Shown: positions 9,273 to 19,527, numbered from the stretch's first letter. The stretch: 64,000 bases of DNA from Acinetobacter sp. B51(2017) (GCF_003711395.1 NZ_PJRJ01000001.1:124001-188000); one strand, 5' to 3'. Program-made: numbers and translations. The notes: generated by a model from the letters alone, not told the origin.

Positions 9273-10181
9273 ATGTATGCTTTGTGGCTGATTTTCCAAC
9301 TACTTTTTTGCTTAGCTTTAGGTTTTTTTTTAGCCAAAAAAATACCCACTGCACTAAAACACATCGCCTTTCAGGTGCTGCCTTACTTTAGTTATGTCTT
9401 GCTCATTGCAATTGCAATGGAGTTTTTCCAAGCACTACAGTACATGACCAATTTTACTGTCATTTTAGTTCCTGCACTTACCTTAGCCGCCTGCACATCG
9501 ATTGGCGCGTTTTTATGTTGTTATGTATTATTTAAGGCGCTGGGTTATCAAAATAGCAGTGGTCGGGTGAGTTTAGCCTTAGTGTTCAGCTCCCTCCTCA
9601 ATATGAGTTATGCTTGTTTAGCTTTAATACTCGGTTTTGGATTAGCTTATGCTGCTCAGTATTATAATTTCAGCTTAGACATGAATAGCTGGTGGCTGTT
9701 GCTTATCTTTATGCTATTGATTGGTTTAGACTTGGCTTATGCTCCACTGGATCGCTCATGGCTGAATTGGAAAATTTTACTCGTACCTTTAGGCTGTATT
9801 GTCGGTTCAATATTAGGTGCCTACATCAGTTATATACTGCTTAAGCAAATCAGTTTTAAAGAAGCCTTATTACTTTCACAAGGTTATGGCTTTTACTCAA
9901 TGTCAGGAATTGTGATTAGCGAATTAAAAGGGGCCGAACTCGGTAGCATTGCCTTAATTAATGATTTATTTAGAGAAATTTTTGCAATTCTACTGATGTA
10001 TTGTCTAGGCTGGCGTTATCCACGCGCAGCAATTTCATCTGCAGGGGCAACCGCAATGGATGTCACTTTACCCATGGTCAAACAAGCCTGTGGTAATGAC
10101 TTTATTCCACATGCCATGGTGAGTGGTTTTATCTTATCGGTATTAGCACCTATTGCTGTGAGTGTATTAGCAGCGATTTAA
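9273..10181 (+). CDS. lysO: LysO-type lysine exporter family protein (DUF340)
   Basis: A 302-residue membrane protein with about eight hydrophobic segments. The C-terminal half matches the LysO/YbjE family: GYGFYSMSGIVISELKG, the stretch IALINDLFREI, GATAMDVTLP, and FIPHAMVSGFILSVLAPI. E. coli LysO (299 residues) exports L-lysine and the toxic analogue thialysine. Lysine as substrate is inferred from family only. It is divergent from an AraC regulator, with a putative AraC half-site pair between them. A nested inverted-repeat element lies between its stop and the convergent pyrF stop. Confidence 0.8.
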   Translation: MYALWLIFQLLFCLALGFFLAKKIPTALKHIAFQVLPYFSYVLLIAIAMEFFQALQYMTNFTVILVPALTLAACTSIGAFLCCYVLFKALGYQNSSGRVSLALVFSSLLNMSYACLALILGFGLAYAAQYYNFSLDMNSWWLLLIFMLLIGLDLAYAPLDRSWLNWKILLVPLGCIVGSILGAYISYILLKQISFKEALLLSQGYGFYSMSGIVISELKGAELGSIALINDLFREIFAILLMYCLGWRYPRAAISSAGATAMDVTLPMVKQACGNDFIPHAMVSGFILSVLAPIAVSVLAAI

Positions 10182-10187
10182 TTTTTT

Positions 10188-10257
10188 AATCCCTCTAAAT
10201 CCCCCTTTAAAAAAGGGGGACTCTCCTCCCTGAGTAAAAGGGAGGTCGGGAGGGATT
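10188..10257. repeat. Nested inverted-repeat intergenic element (REP-like) between lysO and pyrF
   Basis: The outer arms AATCCCTC (10188-10195) and GAGGGATT (10250-10257) enclose two hairpins: TCCCCCTTT/AAAGGGGGA (10200-10208/10212-10220) and CCTCCC/GGGAGG (10225-10230/10240-10245). It fills the gap between two convergent genes, and its right end overlaps the pyrF stop codon. It resembles the dispersed AATCCCTCTAAATCCCCC-type repeats I recall from Acinetobacter genomes. It probably also acts as a two-way transcription stop. Confidence 0.65.
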
Positions 10258-10936
10258 ACAATGTCGCCAAAATATCTTTTAAAGTCTGACGCATATTGTC
10301 AGATTTGGTAATTGGACGCCCAATCACCAAATGCGTTGAACCATCTAGCATCGCTTGCTTAGGTGTCACAATACGTTTTTGGTCATCTGCAGCAGCACCC
10401 GCTGGACGAATACCTGGAGTCACTAAAGCAAAGTCTTGCCCTAATGTTTCACGCAACATTTTGGCTTCTTGCGCTGAACATACCACACCATCTAAACCGC
10501 TGTCTTTGGTGAGCGTTGCTAAGCGCTTAACATGCTCAAATGGCTCAATATCTAAACCTAAATCTTTGAGGTCTTCACGCCCCATCGACGTCAGTACAGT
10601 CACAGCAATCAATTGGGTTTTGTAGTTGCCTGCTTGTAAACGTTCTACACAGGTTTCCATCATTTTACGACCACCTGAGGCATGAACATTGACCATCCAT
10701 ACACCCATATCTGCAGCAGCACACACAGCTTGTGCAGTCGTATTTGGAATATCATGGAATTTAAGGTCCAGGAAAACATCAAAACCTTGGTTATGTAAGG
10801 CTTTAACCACACTTGGACCTTCATGGGTAAATAACTCTTTCCCCACTTTGACACGACATAAAGCAGGGTCAAGTTGTTCGGCAATAGTTAAAGCGTCATA
10901 TTGGCTTTTAGCATCTAATGCAACGATAATACTCAA
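10256..10936 (-). CDS. pyrF: Orotidine 5'-phosphate decarboxylase
   Basis: Decarboxylates OMP to UMP, the last step of de novo pyrimidine synthesis. I start at TTG 10936, giving [10 protein letters not shown] and 226 residues, the family's normal N-terminus and length. An AGG lies 9 nt upstream. An earlier TTG at 10960 would add eight atypical residues. The catalytic cluster [10 protein letters not shown] is at residues 57-66, with Asp57, Lys59 and Asp62 the expected active-site residues, plus Asp8. The C-terminal phosphate-binding region is HLVIGRPIT. It lies downstream of lapA, from which a hairpin separates it. Confidence 0.95.
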   Translation of the reverse strand: MSIIVALDAKSQYDALTIAEQLDPALCRVKVGKELFTHEGPSVVKALHNQGFDVFLDLKFHDIPNTTAQAVCAAADMGVWMVNVHASGGRKMMETCVERLQAGNYKTQLIAVTVLTSMGREDLKDLGLDIEPFEHVKRLATLTKDSGLDGVVCSAQEAKMLRETLGQDFALVTPGIRPAGAAADDQKRIVTPKQAMLDGSTHLVIGRPITKSDNMRQTLKDILATL

Positions 10937-11044
10937 GAGACTGACCCTTTTAAAAAACAAATTAGACGCATTATAAAGATTATCAAGCCAAGCTCAAGTG
11001 GCATGGCAAAATTATCTCATTGCTTTATAAAAAATTATAAAAAA

Positions 11045-11072
11045 ACACTCTAAAGTTTGCACCTTAGAGTGT
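11045..11072 (-). terminator. Terminator after lapA
   Basis: A perfect 9-bp stem ACACTCTAA (11045-11053) / TTAGAGTGT (11064-11072), with a T-run on the minus strand (11045 downward), between lapA and pyrF. A further small hairpin TTTGGTG/CACCAAA lies at 11088-11104, between this stem and the lapA stop. Confidence 0.75.
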
Positions 11073-11128
11073 GATTCTTTTATTGTTTTTGGTGATTCAC
11101 CAAAGCAAAATATTTTAGTGCGAATCCT

Positions 11129-11488
11129 TTATACCGATGGACGGTCATCAGAATGAATATCTAAAACTGTTTTTTCATGTCGTGTATGTGCAGCAGCATC
11201 TGCGGCTGCAGCTTGAGCGACTTGAATTTGTTCTTTACGGAGATGTTCAATGTCTTTACGTAATCGTTTAATTTCCCAATTGTTTTGGAATACACGAAAT
11301 ACTTGTACACCGATAAGTAAACCTAAAGTAATGCCCAAGCCTAAAGTGATCAGGAGTAGCAAACCTAAACGCATTGCTGGAACTTGAGTAAATAATAAAT
11401 CTACTGAAAGTTCAGTACTGTTTTGCAATACCAACGCCAAGGAATAACCAAAAATAACCAGCAATAAAACGACCAAAACGTAACGCAT
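11129..11488 (-). CDS. lapA: LapA family inner-membrane protein (DUF1049)
   Basis: 119 residues. Two N-terminal transmembrane helices (about 1-20 and 40-65) are joined by a short loop containing NSTELSVDLLF, followed by a cytoplasmic coiled-coil-like tail (EIKRLRKDIEHLRKEQIQ). E. coli LapA acts with LapB in control of LPS synthesis. LapB is not seen next to it here. I prefer ATG 11488, which has AGGGG about 6 nt upstream, over GTG 11494. It is 18 bp downstream of ihfB, in the conserved order cmk-rpsA-ihfB-lapA. Confidence 0.85.
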   Translation of the reverse strand: MRYVLVVLLLVIFGYSLALVLQNSTELSVDLLFTQVPAMRLGLLLLITLGLGITLGLLIGVQVFRVFQNNWEIKRLRKDIEHLRKEQIQVAQAAAADAAAHTRHEKTVLDIHSDDRPSV

Positions 11489-11506
11489 AAACACCCCTAA
11501 AAAAAT

Positions 11507-11812
11507 TTATTGACGGGCAGATTCATTTACAGCATCACGTAATGCTTTACCCGGTTTAAAATGTGGTACAGCTTTCGCTGCAACTTCTACCGATTTACCC
11601 GTTTTTGGATTACGACCCACACGAGGTTCACGGTGATGTAAGGCAAAGCTACCAAAACCACGAATTTCAATACGATTGTCTGCTGATAAAGCTGCAATCA
11701 TTTGGTCAATCATAATTTTCACCGCTTCTTCCACTAGGGGTTCAGCTAAGTGTGGATTTTTGAGAGAGATTCGCTCTATTAAGTCAGACTTATTAAGTGC
11801 TTCTGTAGTCAT
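11507..11812 (-). CDS. ihfB: Integration host factor subunit beta
   Basis: 101 residues of the HU/IHF fold, with the DNA-intercalating beta-arm [17 protein letters not shown] and the typical IEIRGFGSF segment. IHF-beta pairs with IHF-alpha to bend DNA at specific sites in replication, recombination and sigma-54 transcription. Two ATGs are adjacent; the second (11812) lies 6 nt from GAGG and is preferred. It follows rpsA as in E. coli, but a strong hairpin between them (11880-11909) suggests it also has its own promoter. Confidence 0.95.
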   Translation of the reverse strand: MTTEALNKSDLIERISLKNPHLAEPLVEEAVKIMIDQMIAALSADNRIEIRGFGSFALHHREPRVGRNPKTGKSVEVAAKAVPHFKPGKALRDAVNESARQ

Positions 11813-11879
11813 CATCGACCTCTTTAATTATCAAGCTACTTTTAACTTAAAAAGATAATAACCTGTTTAAATACAAAAA

Positions 11880-11909
11880 GGTAGCGTAATAAGTGAATAC
11901 TACGCTACC
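11880..11909 (-). terminator. rpsA terminator
   Basis: The perfect 9-bp stem GGTAGCGTA (11880-11888) / TACGCTACC (11901-11909) is followed on the minus strand by TTTTT, between the rpsA stop and ihfB. Confidence 0.75.
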
Positions 11910-11974
11910 GTTTATAGTATTTGTGTAAAAAGTATTACTTAAATTACATTAATAATACAATTTACCCATACACC

Positions 11975-13651
11975 TTAGTGGTTCATTTGAGCTTTGATCA
12001 AATCACCGATCGTCTTAGGACCGTTGTCTTGAGCAGTTGTTGCAGTTTTTAAGTTAGCAACAGCTTCTTTCTCTTCAGCTTCGTCTTTCGCTTTGATAGA
12101 CAAGTTGATAGAGCGAGATTTACGATCTACGTTGATGATTTTAGCTTCAACTTCTTGACCAACTTCAAGGAACTTAGTTGCATCTTCAACGCGGTCGCGG
12201 TTGATTTCAGATGCTTTAAGTGTCGCTTCAACTTCGTCAGCTAACTTAACAGTTGCACCACGAGCGTCAACAGCAGTTACAGTACCTTTAACAAGCGCAC
12301 CGCGTTCGTTAGCAGCTAAGAAATCGTTGAATGGATCGCTGTTCATTTGCTTGATGCCAAGGCTGATACGGTTGCCTTCAGCGTCAACTGAAAGGATAAC
12401 CGCTTCAACTGTGTCACCTTTCTTGTAACGACGAATTGCTTCTTCGCCTTGTTCGTTCCAAGAAATGTCAGACAAGTGAACTAGACCATCGATACCACCT
12501 GGTAAACCGATGAAGATACCGAAATCAGTGATTGATTTGATTGTACCTGATACTTTTTCGCCTTTGTCATGGTTTTTAGCAAACTCTTCCCATGGGTTAG
12601 CACGAGTTTGTTTGATACCAAGAGAAATACGACGACGTTCTTCGTCAACTTCAAGAACCATAACATCAACTTCGTCACCAATCTGAACTACTTTAGATGG
12701 GTGGATGTTTTTGTTTGTGTGGTCCATTTCAGAAACGTGTACTAAACCTTCAACGCCTTCAGCGATTTCTGCGAAACAGCCGTAGTCAGTTAAGTTAGTT
12801 ACGCGTGCTTTAACGATAGAACCTTTAGGGTAACGGCTCATGATCGCTAACCATGGATCTTCGCCTAATTGTTTAAGGCCTAAAGATACGCGGTTACGTT
12901 CGCGGTCGAATTTAAGTACTTTAACAGTAACTTCTTGACCAACTTCAACAACTTCTGAAGGGTGCTTGATGCGTTTCCAAGCCATATCAGTGATGTGAAG
13001 AAGACCGTCGATACCGCCAAGGTCAACGAATGCGCCGTAGTCAGTAAGGTTTTTGATTGTACCAGTAACTGTTTGACCTTCTTCAAGCTGAGCAAGAAGC
13101 GCTTCACGGTCAGCTGAAGATTCAGCTTCCATAACAGCACGACGTGAAACAACAACGTTGTTACGTTTAGCGTCAAGTTTGATTACTTTGAATTCTAACT
13201 CTTTGCCTTCTAAGTGAGTTGTATCACGAATAGGACGAGTGTCAACTAAAGAACCTGGAAGGAACGCGCGAACTGGACCGATGTCAACAGTGAAACCGCC
13301 TTTAACTTTACCAGAGATAACACCAGTAACGATTTCGCCGTCTTCAAAGATTTTTTCAAGTTTAGTCCAAGTCTCAGCGCGTTTAGCTTTTTCGCGAGAA
13401 AGAACAGTTTGACCCATACCGTTGTCAAGTGCTTCAACAACTACGTCAACTGTGTCGCCAACAGCAACTTCAAGTTCACGTTGGTCGTTTAAGAATTCAG
13501 CGCGGTCAACGATGCCTTCAGATTTAAGGCCAGTGTCAACTGTTACCCAGTCAGAGTCGATGCTTACTACAACGCCTTGGATGACTGCACCCTTTTCAAC
13601 GTTGAGGTTTAATTCGCTTTCTTCAAAGAGGGCTGCAAAAGATTCGGTCAT
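11975..13651 (-). CDS. rpsA: 30S ribosomal protein S1
   Basis: 558 residues with six S1 RNA-binding repeats, the standard gammaproteobacterial size (E. coli 557). Repeats 3-6 show the [22 protein letters not shown] pattern and end in D.ERRRISLG or similar motifs. S1 captures mRNA on the 30S subunit and is essential for translation of structured or weak-SD messages. The start is [12 protein letters not shown]. It lies downstream of cmk, as in most gammaproteobacteria. S1 usually represses its own translation through the leader; the 109-bp cmk-rpsA gap is the place for that here, but I see no decisive structure. Confidence 0.97.
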   Translation of the reverse strand: MTESFAALFEESELNLNVEKGAVIQGVVVSIDSDWVTVDTGLKSEGIVDRAEFLNDQRELEVAVGDTVDVVVEALDNGMGQTVLSREKAKRAETWTKLEKIFEDGEIVTGVISGKVKGGFTVDIGPVRAFLPGSLVDTRPIRDTTHLEGKELEFKVIKLDAKRNNVVVSRRAVMEAESSADREALLAQLEEGQTVTGTIKNLTDYGAFVDLGGIDGLLHITDMAWKRIKHPSEVVEVGQEVTVKVLKFDRERNRVSLGLKQLGEDPWLAIMSRYPKGSIVKARVTNLTDYGCFAEIAEGVEGLVHVSEMDHTNKNIHPSKVVQIGDEVDVMVLEVDEERRRISLGIKQTRANPWEEFAKNHDKGEKVSGTIKSITDFGIFIGLPGGIDGLVHLSDISWNEQGEEAIRRYKKGDTVEAVILSVDAEGNRISLGIKQMNSDPFNDFLAANERGALVKGTVTAVDARGATVKLADEVEATLKASEINRDRVEDATKFLEVGQEVEAKIINVDRKSRSINLSIKAKDEAEEKEAVANLKTATTAQDNGPKTIGDLIKAQMNH

Positions 13652-13760
13652 GATATTTCCGATAAAGTCAGCGGTCTTGGATCAGACAAGGCCGGTTTAA
13701 TAAAGCGTCTACATAGTCCGTATAAACTGATCAAGCTATGCTTCTGCTGTAACAAATAGG

Positions 13761-14444
13761 TTAATTGGCTAAACGCTGATCCACATAAGTGGTCATCAGT
13801 GCAAATACCTCATCAATGCTTAAATTAGAGCTATCGATAATGTATGCATCATCCGCAGGTTTGAGCGGAGCAGTCGTGCGCTCCATATCTCGTTTGTCAC
13901 GGGCGATGATATTAGCTAAAATGTCGTTTATTTTAACATCCAGCCCCATCGCCTGCAACTGTTTTACACGGCGCACTGCACGAGATTCAGCCGATGCTGT
14001 CAAATAAATCTTGGCTTGTGCCTGTGGGAAAATCGTGGTTGCCATATCGCGTCCATCTGCAACCAAACCTGGGGCTTGGGCAAACGCATGTTGGCGGGTT
14101 AAAAGTGCTGCTCTAAGTTCAGGAATCGCCGCAACTTTTGAAGCAAATTCTCCCACACGTTCAGTACGAATCGTCTGAGACACATCTTCGCCATTTAACA
14201 GCACTTGAATACCTTGAGTTGTGGTTTTAAAGTCGATATTAAGTGAAGTTGCTATGTCAATACATTGTTGTAACTGTGTATCTAAAGCATCAATTAATTG
14301 CTTTTGCTGTAAAGCTAAACCCAACAGGCGATATAAAGCCCCAGAGTCTAACAAATGGAATTGATAATGGGCGGCAAGTTTGGCGGCCAGTGTACCTTTA
14401 CCTGAGCCACTTGGACCATCAATAGTAATAATTTGAACGCTCAT
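13761..14444 (-). CDS. cmk: Cytidylate kinase
   Basis: Phosphorylates CMP/dCMP using ATP. I start at ATG 14444 ([11 protein letters not shown]), which has GGAA 7 nt upstream; the longer frame to 14483 adds 13 non-conserved residues. This gives 227 residues, the family norm. The P-loop GPSGSGKGT is at residues 10-18, the DGRDMAT CMP-binding motif is present, and the lid stretch includes RDKRDMERT. It is the first gene of the cmk-rpsA-ihfB-lapA block. Confidence 0.95.
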   Translation of the reverse strand: MSVQIITIDGPSGSGKGTLAAKLAAHYQFHLLDSGALYRLLGLALQQKQLIDALDTQLQQCIDIATSLNIDFKTTTQGIQVLLNGEDVSQTIRTERVGEFASKVAAIPELRAALLTRQHAFAQAPGLVADGRDMATTIFPQAQAKIYLTASAESRAVRRVKQLQAMGLDVKINDILANIIARDKRDMERTTAPLKPADDAYIIDSSNLSIDEVFALMTTYVDQRLAN

Positions 14445-14530
14445 GGTTGTTCCATTTTGCCAATTAAATAAAGTAAAGACCAATGCAGATGCTAAAGCGG
14501 ATAGATTGATCTAGGCTGAAGATTATAACG

Positions 14531-15046
14531 CTAAATTGAATCGGGAGACTGTTTTTGCTGACGTTTTAATTCACGTTTTTGTTCACGACGCATTTTAAAG
14601 AAATCACTCAGCTGTGCGGAGCATTGTTCAGCCAAGCAACCAGATTCCACCGAAAAAACATGATTATAATAACCCGTTTCAAATAAGTTACGTGCACTGA
14701 TCAGTGAGCCAGCTTTAGGCTCTGTCGCCCCAAACACCACCCGCGCAACACGGGCATGAATGAGCGCCCCCACACACATGGTACACGGCTCTAATGTCAC
14801 ATACAGTACCGCATCTTCGGGTAAGCGATAATTTTGAATATTGTGGCAAGCCATACGAAGGGCCTGAATTTCAGCATGCGCGGTGGGATCATTGGCTGCA
14901 ATCGGTGTGTTATAGCCTGAGCCAATAACTTGGTTTTGACTCACTAAAACCGCACCGACTGGAATTTCCCCTATACTTGCAGCATGGGCAGCCTGCTCGT
15001 AAGCCAGCTGCATCCAATCTTCATCACTTTTTATGACATCACACAT
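14531..15046 (-). CDS. tadA: tRNA adenosine(34) deaminase
   Basis: 171 residues. Converts A34 to inosine in tRNA-Arg(ACG), letting one tRNA read CGU, CGC and CGA. The zinc and catalytic residues are visible: His57-Ala-Glu59 (HAEIQ) and Pro87-Cys88-x-x-Cys91 (EPCTMCVGAL). The C-terminal helix is basic (RREQKRELKRQQKQ), consistent with RNA contact. It lies 3 bp after the HIBYL-CoA-hydrolase-like gene and is probably co-transcribed with ung. Confidence 0.94.
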   Translation of the reverse strand: MCDVIKSDEDWMQLAYEQAAHAASIGEIPVGAVLVSQNQVIGSGYNTPIAANDPTAHAEIQALRMACHNIQNYRLPEDAVLYVTLEPCTMCVGALIHARVARVVFGATEPKAGSLISARNLFETGYYNHVFSVESGCLAEQCSAQLSDFFKMRREQKRELKRQQKQSPDSI

Positions 15047-15049
15047 AAA

Positions 15050-16174
15050 TTAGGCAATAACAGCATATTGTTTGAGTAAATCATTCCAACTTTGAATATC
15101 TGTCAGTGGTGGATCATCACTTAAAATACCTTTGAGTGATAAATCACTGCCTTTTTTCCATTCTGGTGCTAAGTCTTTATCGACTAGGCGCGCGCGCACC
15201 CCTTCCACAAAGTCAGGATGACGAATCTTCCAAGCTGAGATTTGACGTTCAAGTTCAAAAACTTCTGTCCAAGAATGGTCTTGTTTACCCCATTGCCATA
15301 ACAACCATGTTAATGCAGCGGTGGCTGGTGAGCCTTTTTGTAGGTTTTCGCTGGCTTGACGCAACCAATCGCTGCGCGCATCACTTAATCCAATAATAGA
15401 TTCATAGTCATGCTCGAAGTTCACACCGCGACAGACGCTTTGAATGACATCTAAAGAATTTTGTAATGGTCCAGGTCCGACCGGACGATGCATACTATTT
15501 AACGTGTCATCAATGGCACGGAAGTCACCTGCTGGATAATGATCCCAGTCAATATTGACCATTTTATCTAAGACTTTATCACGATGCGCATCACAAATAT
15601 GCGTTGCCCAGCCAATACCATAGGCACCTGCTGAAGTCATGATTGAACCCGTTAAACCAGTGAATAGACCAATCGCACCACGGTCTGCCAAGAAGCGTGT
15701 TGCTCCAACATCAGGATATAAACCAATATTAATTTCAGGCATTGCAAGACGTGAATACGGGGTCACCAAACGAAAAGGCGCCGCCATAAATAAGCCTAAC
15801 CCACCACCCATGACATAGCCTTCGCCCCAAACCAAAACGGGTTTAGCATAGTTATGTAATAAAGCATCCAGTGCGTATTCTTGTTCAAAGAATTTATTGG
15901 CAACTTCAACTTCATCATTAATGACCAACTGACGTAGTTTACGCACGTCACCACCAGCGCAAAATGCTTTTGGCGTCGTAGAATCTAACCAAATGGCTTT
16001 AACGTTATTGTCATGATGTAAATCTTGAAATACAGCCAATAAAGCTGAAGCAATGCTTTCATCCAAAGCATGTAAGGATTTAGGACGATTTAAACGTACA
16101 ATGCGCCAGCCATTTGCGGCCTGTTCTACAATTAAATCAGGATGATAATCTTTTGTTACGGGAGAATATGTCAT
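15050..16174 (-). CDS. Enoyl-CoA hydratase/isomerase family protein, 3-hydroxyisobutyryl-CoA hydrolase-like
   Basis: About 374 residues, longer than simple enoyl-CoA hydratases (about 260) and matching the HIBCH (ECH_2) subfamily. Motifs are [11 protein letters not shown] (oxyanion-hole segment), [15 protein letters not shown], and [19 protein letters not shown], the last being typical of HIBYL-CoA hydrolases. That enzyme hydrolyses 3-hydroxyisobutyryl-CoA in valine breakdown; the substrate is inferred. The start is chosen at ATG 16174, whose ATGA overlaps the ung stop codon (translational coupling). The frame also extends to 16189. Confidence 0.85.
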   Translation of the reverse strand: MTYSPVTKDYHPDLIVEQAANGWRIVRLNRPKSLHALDESIASALLAVFQDLHHDNNVKAIWLDSTTPKAFCAGGDVRKLRQLVINDEVEVANKFFEQEYALDALLHNYAKPVLVWGEGYVMGGGLGLFMAAPFRLVTPYSRLAMPEINIGLYPDVGATRFLADRGAIGLFTGLTGSIMTSAGAYGIGWATHICDAHRDKVLDKMVNIDWDHYPAGDFRAIDDTLNSMHRPVGPGPLQNSLDVIQSVCRGVNFEHDYESIIGLSDARSDWLRQASENLQKGSPATAALTWLLWQWGKQDHSWTEVFELERQISAWKIRHPDFVEGVRARLVDKDLAPEWKKGSDLSLKGILSDDPPLTDIQSWNDLLKQYAVIA

Positions 16175-16896
16175 GCGTCCAGCTGCCAATTGATCGGCTT
16201 AATGCCATGTCGTGTTAAATAATTATTTGTTTTTGAAAACGCTTTACATCCAAAAAAACCACCACGGTTGGCTGCTAATGGCGACGGATGTGCCGCTTTT
16301 AACACCAAATGTTTATCAGAATGAATGCGTTGTCCCTTACGCTGTGCATATGCGCCCCAAAGAATAAACACAATATGCTCGCGCTGCTGATTCAAGACAT
16401 CAATCACATGGTCGGTAAAATCTTCCCAACCGCGTTTTTGATGAGATGTCGGCTGTCCTGCCTCGACGGTAAGTACTGCATTTAACAACAATACCCCTTG
16501 CTCAGCCCATTGAGTTAAATTGCCATGTTTAGGAATATCCACTCCTAAATCTGCATGTAACTCATGGAAAATATTACGCAAAGATGGCGGTATTGCAACC
16601 CCTCTTTGCACAGAAAAACTTAAACCATGCGCTTGATTTGGGCCATGATAAGGATCTTGTCCTAAAATCACCACTTTCACTTGATCCAGTGGTGTGCTAT
16701 TTAATGCATTAAAAATCAGTGAACTAGGTGGATAAATAGTTTTTTCCGCCTGTTTTTCCTGCAATAAAAATTGTTTTAATTCATCCATTTTAGCACTGAG
16801 TAAAAAATCACTCAGTGCTGCTTTCCAGCTTTGATCTAACTGAACTTTGTCCAATTTTGCTTGTTGTTGCTCAGTCAAAGGCATGATGCTATCCAT
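16171..16896 (-). CDS. ung: Uracil-DNA glycosylase
   Basis: 241 residues, family 1 UDG. Removes uracil from DNA to begin base-excision repair. The catalytic-water motif GQDPYHG is at residues 79-85 with Asp81, and the second motif is [15 protein letters not shown] with the catalytic His near 207. The start could be ATG 16896 or the second Met at 16884. It sits between the queD-like gene and the HIBYL-CoA-hydrolase-like gene, overlapping the latter by 4 bp. Confidence 0.96.
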   Translation of the reverse strand: MDSIMPLTEQQQAKLDKVQLDQSWKAALSDFLLSAKMDELKQFLLQEKQAEKTIYPPSSLIFNALNSTPLDQVKVVILGQDPYHGPNQAHGLSFSVQRGVAIPPSLRNIFHELHADLGVDIPKHGNLTQWAEQGVLLLNAVLTVEAGQPTSHQKRGWEDFTDHVIDVLNQQREHIVFILWGAYAQRKGQRIHSDKHLVLKAAHPSPLAANRGGFFGCKAFSKTNNYLTRHGIKPINWQLDA

Positions 16897-16911
16897 ATAT
16901 CGGCAGGAAAA

Positions 16912-17508
16912 TTAAAGTTTAACTTGAAGTTCAACAGTTGGGTTGGCGAAGCGTTGCCCTGCTTTGAGTTTTTCATACATCTCAGGGTCATGCCATTCAC
17001 TTTGAATTTGTTCAGAAAAAATAATATCTTCTAAACGTAATTCACCCATTTGTGCATTTTCAATATCTTCTAAAAAGCTTTGTGCATAACCAGTTTCGGT
17101 TTCATGCACAATCACCGAATACACTTCAACATCTCCTTCACCATTTTGGGTAATGGTTGACGCCAGTACTTGCTGGGCTAAATAGAAGAAAATACGGGAA
17201 AACTGTTCCGCTGATGGCGATACAGGTAAAGCCACCCAACGTGCGCTAAAGGTTTTGCAGGCTTGAATATACTCGGCATCATCATGTTGCCAAAAACAAA
17301 TGGCATGATCGAAAGCATCATAGAGGTCTTTAATCACGCCTTTAAGTAAGCCAAAATCATACACCATTTGACCATGGTCGAGCTTCGAGGCTTTTAGCAA
17401 TAATTCGACTTTATAGCTATGTCCATGAATTGAACGTTTGCAACGATCCGAGGTGCAATTACGGACAATATGGGCATTTTCGAACTTAAATAATTTACGA
17501 ATTAACAT
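16912..17508 (-). CDS. queD: 6-carboxytetrahydropterin synthase family protein (QueD/PTPS)
   Basis: 198 residues, longer than E. coli QueD (about 120). Zinc ligands of the family are visible as His13 and the HGH pair His28/His30; Cys18 and Cys23 lie in the region of the catalytic cysteine. The family makes 6-carboxytetrahydropterin from dihydroneopterin triphosphate for queuosine, or related pterins. The extra C-terminal third (after VEVYSVIVHETETG) may mean a different pterin product. No other queuosine gene is next to it. Confidence 0.78.
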   Translation of the reverse strand: MLIRKLFKFENAHIVRNCTSDRCKRSIHGHSYKVELLLKASKLDHGQMVYDFGLLKGVIKDLYDAFDHAICFWQHDDAEYIQACKTFSARWVALPVSPSAEQFSRIFFYLAQQVLASTITQNGEGDVEVYSVIVHETETGYAQSFLEDIENAQMGELRLEDIIFSEQIQSEWHDPEMYEKLKAGQRFANPTVELQVKL

Positions 17509-17610
17509 ATGTCGTAATGGGATCCAAAATTTGTGAATTTATTTAGATTATAAAGCAAAACCACCACACTGGGCATTTATTTTCCTGTTCGCCTGCATCG
17601 GGAAAGGCTA

Positions 17611-18558
17611 TTAAAACGGCGCTAGACTACGCGATACAACGTGAATACGTTGCCCCTCACGTTGCAGTTGACTTTGCATATAACGTTTATAGCCGGAAAA
17701 CTCAATTTCAACCAGACTTAAAAAGCTATTCGATTGCACAGCAAGTAAGCTGTTCATTTGCGTTTGTATCGCAGGATCAACTTGATCAAAAGGCGGCGTT
17801 TGCCAAAATTCATTTAAGTTTTGCCAATGTTGCAACTGACCACGACGCTGAGTTAAGAGGTTTTCTACTTCACTGAGTTTTAATGTGGGGTCAAGCGTAC
17901 TGAGTAACCATGCAGAGGCAGTATTGATATTCACCTTCTGTTCGCGTGAATAGGCGGCAATATAGGGTTTAAGCAATTGGTAACTCTTGGCATCAAAGCC
18001 ACGGATTTGTTTTAGCTCAGCAACATCTGTTAAAGCCTGATTGGGGGCTAGATACGCTTGCCCTAAACTTTGATAATACTGGCTTTCTGCACCCATGGTG
18101 CCGCTGACTTGGTCATCTTGATCTTGCCAATCGATGAGTGCTTCCACCAGTTCTGGCGACAAATTTGCCCGTTGTAAAATACGCATCAACCATGCTTGCG
18201 CAGCAGGATTGACCTGATCGCCATTGGCTTGCAGCAGGCTATTGAGATTAAATTTGGCATTTTGATCCTCTAAACGCCCCATAACCATCCCCCCTTCAAC
18301 GGGAAATGGAGGCATCGGCTGCGCCCATGTCTCTTGTAAGTGATCCACTTGGCTGGCATTTTTATCATCGTCAATCAATAATTCAGAAAAAAACGCTTCG
18401 GCACTTTTGGCATACAGCAGGGCTTGATTTTGCTGCATCAAAATTTGCGTGCCCTGTGCCGTGTTTTCTTGTTGCTTTGCAATTGCTGCGGCCAAAATTG
18501 TTGCCAAGGCCACCATCATTAAAATGGTGATTAAAGCAATTCCACGCTGCTGTTGCAT
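17611..18558 (-). CDS. gspK: Type II secretion minor pseudopilin GspK
   Basis: 315 residues. A class III prepilin leader is cut after RG, with a mature start IALITILMMVALATI. Position +5 is Thr rather than Glu, as expected for GspK, which caps the pseudopilus tip with GspI and GspJ. The large periplasmic domain contains SAM-like segments (LIDWQDQDDQ, NINTASAWLL). It is last in the tetR-gspH-I-J-K run and overlaps gspJ by 1 bp. The main T2SS genes are not in this window, consistent with the scattered gsp loci of Acinetobacter. Confidence 0.9.
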   Translation of the reverse strand: MQQQRGIALITILMMVALATILAAAIAKQQENTAQGTQILMQQNQALLYAKSAEAFFSELLIDDDKNASQVDHLQETWAQPMPPFPVEGGMVMGRLEDQNAKFNLNSLLQANGDQVNPAAQAWLMRILQRANLSPELVEALIDWQDQDDQVSGTMGAESQYYQSLGQAYLAPNQALTDVAELKQIRGFDAKSYQLLKPYIAAYSREQKVNINTASAWLLSTLDPTLKLSEVENLLTQRRGQLQHWQNLNEFWQTPPFDQVDPAIQTQMNSLLAVQSNSFLSLVEIEFSGYKRYMQSQLQREGQRIHVVSRSLAPF

Positions 18559-19151
18559 TAACTTGTTCCTTTGCTTGGCATAAGGCTAAATCGCCACAAA
18601 TAGTCTGTACCTTGAACCTTTAAGCGCACTTCCATGCCGCGAGGCAACTCAGCATTTTGGTTGGGGCTTGGTGGCCATGTGTTGAGTGGCTCTGGATTAA
18701 GCACCAGCAGTTCAAAACTTTCAACTTGATCGAGTAGTTCACTAGAAATGGGTTGTAACTGACCATCTTGATGTAAATGCTGATACTTTAAACGATATAA
18801 TTTTTTTTCTGTGGCATCAAAGCGATATTCAACGCGCTCTTGAGCGGCAATGCCCTGCTGTAGCGGATCCGTCACCCCCGTTTTACTAAAATTAAAGCGA
18901 CCATTTTGCAACACCAGCGCAGGTTGAATTTCACCTTGTACATGGGCAGGAATAGGCACAATTTGAGTGCTGTCTTTTAAGATCTGTTGATAGCTAGCTT
19001 GTAATTGTTCTAACGCTGCCTCATGTGAGACATTACGTGTTTTTACTTTATTTAAATAATCAAAGACTTGCCAACCTAATGCCGAGAGCAGCGCAAAAAT
19101 TGCAATGGCAAGTAACAACTCAACCAAAGTAAAACCATTACGAGTTGCCAT
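18558..19151 (-). CDS. gspJ: Type II secretion minor pseudopilin GspJ
   Basis: 197 residues with a short leader MATRNG, then FTLVELLLAIAIFALLSALGW: a type III prepilin signal with Glu at +5. GspJ joins the GspI/GspK tip complex. The rest is a periplasmic beta-rich domain with RVEYRFDATEKKLYRLKY, typical of GspJ. Its start overlaps the gspI 3' end by 14 bp and its end overlaps the gspK start, so the four are translated from one message. Confidence 0.9.
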   Translation of the reverse strand: MATRNGFTLVELLLAIAIFALLSALGWQVFDYLNKVKTRNVSHEAALEQLQASYQQILKDSTQIVPIPAHVQGEIQPALVLQNGRFNFSKTGVTDPLQQGIAAQERVEYRFDATEKKLYRLKYQHLHQDGQLQPISSELLDQVESFELLVLNPEPLNTWPPSPNQNAELPRGMEVRLKVQGTDYLWRFSLMPSKGTS

Positions 19152-19527
19152 TTTGCCCTTGCCTATAATTAAAAAAACTTAACTGACTAATTTGACCAGT
19201 GACTTTGCCTGCTTCTGGGTCATATAAACTGACCTTTACTTCTATGCGCTGTACATTGGGGCTTATGGTGCTTTGACTGCTTTTGTCAATTTGCCATGTT
19301 TCGCCTTGTTCCTGAATTTGATTAGACGCAGTGCCGCTTAACCACTCTCGTTGTATTTCCATGCGAGCAATTTCATTCATGGCGACAAATTGAGCTTTGC
19401 TACGTAAGATGGCATGACTGGTGGCTTGCGTATATTGCATGGCCACCTTGCTCAGCGCCATGGCAGCAATGGCAAAGATCGCTAATGCCACCATCACCTC
19501 AAGTAAGGTAAAGCCCCTAACTTTCAT
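19138..19527 (-). CDS. gspI: Type II secretion minor pseudopilin GspI
   Basis: 129 residues. Leader MKVRG, then FTLLEVMVALAIFAIAAMALS with Glu at +5. GspI is the nucleating minor pseudopilin that binds GspJ and GspK. It contains the family segment AQFVAMNEIARMEIQ. It overlaps gspH by 11 bp and gspJ by 14 bp. Confidence 0.9.
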   Translation of the reverse strand: MKVRGFTLLEVMVALAIFAIAAMALSKVAMQYTQATSHAILRSKAQFVAMNEIARMEIQREWLSGTASNQIQEQGETWQIDKSSQSTISPNVQRIEVKVSLYDPEAGKVTGQISQLSFFNYRQGQNGNS

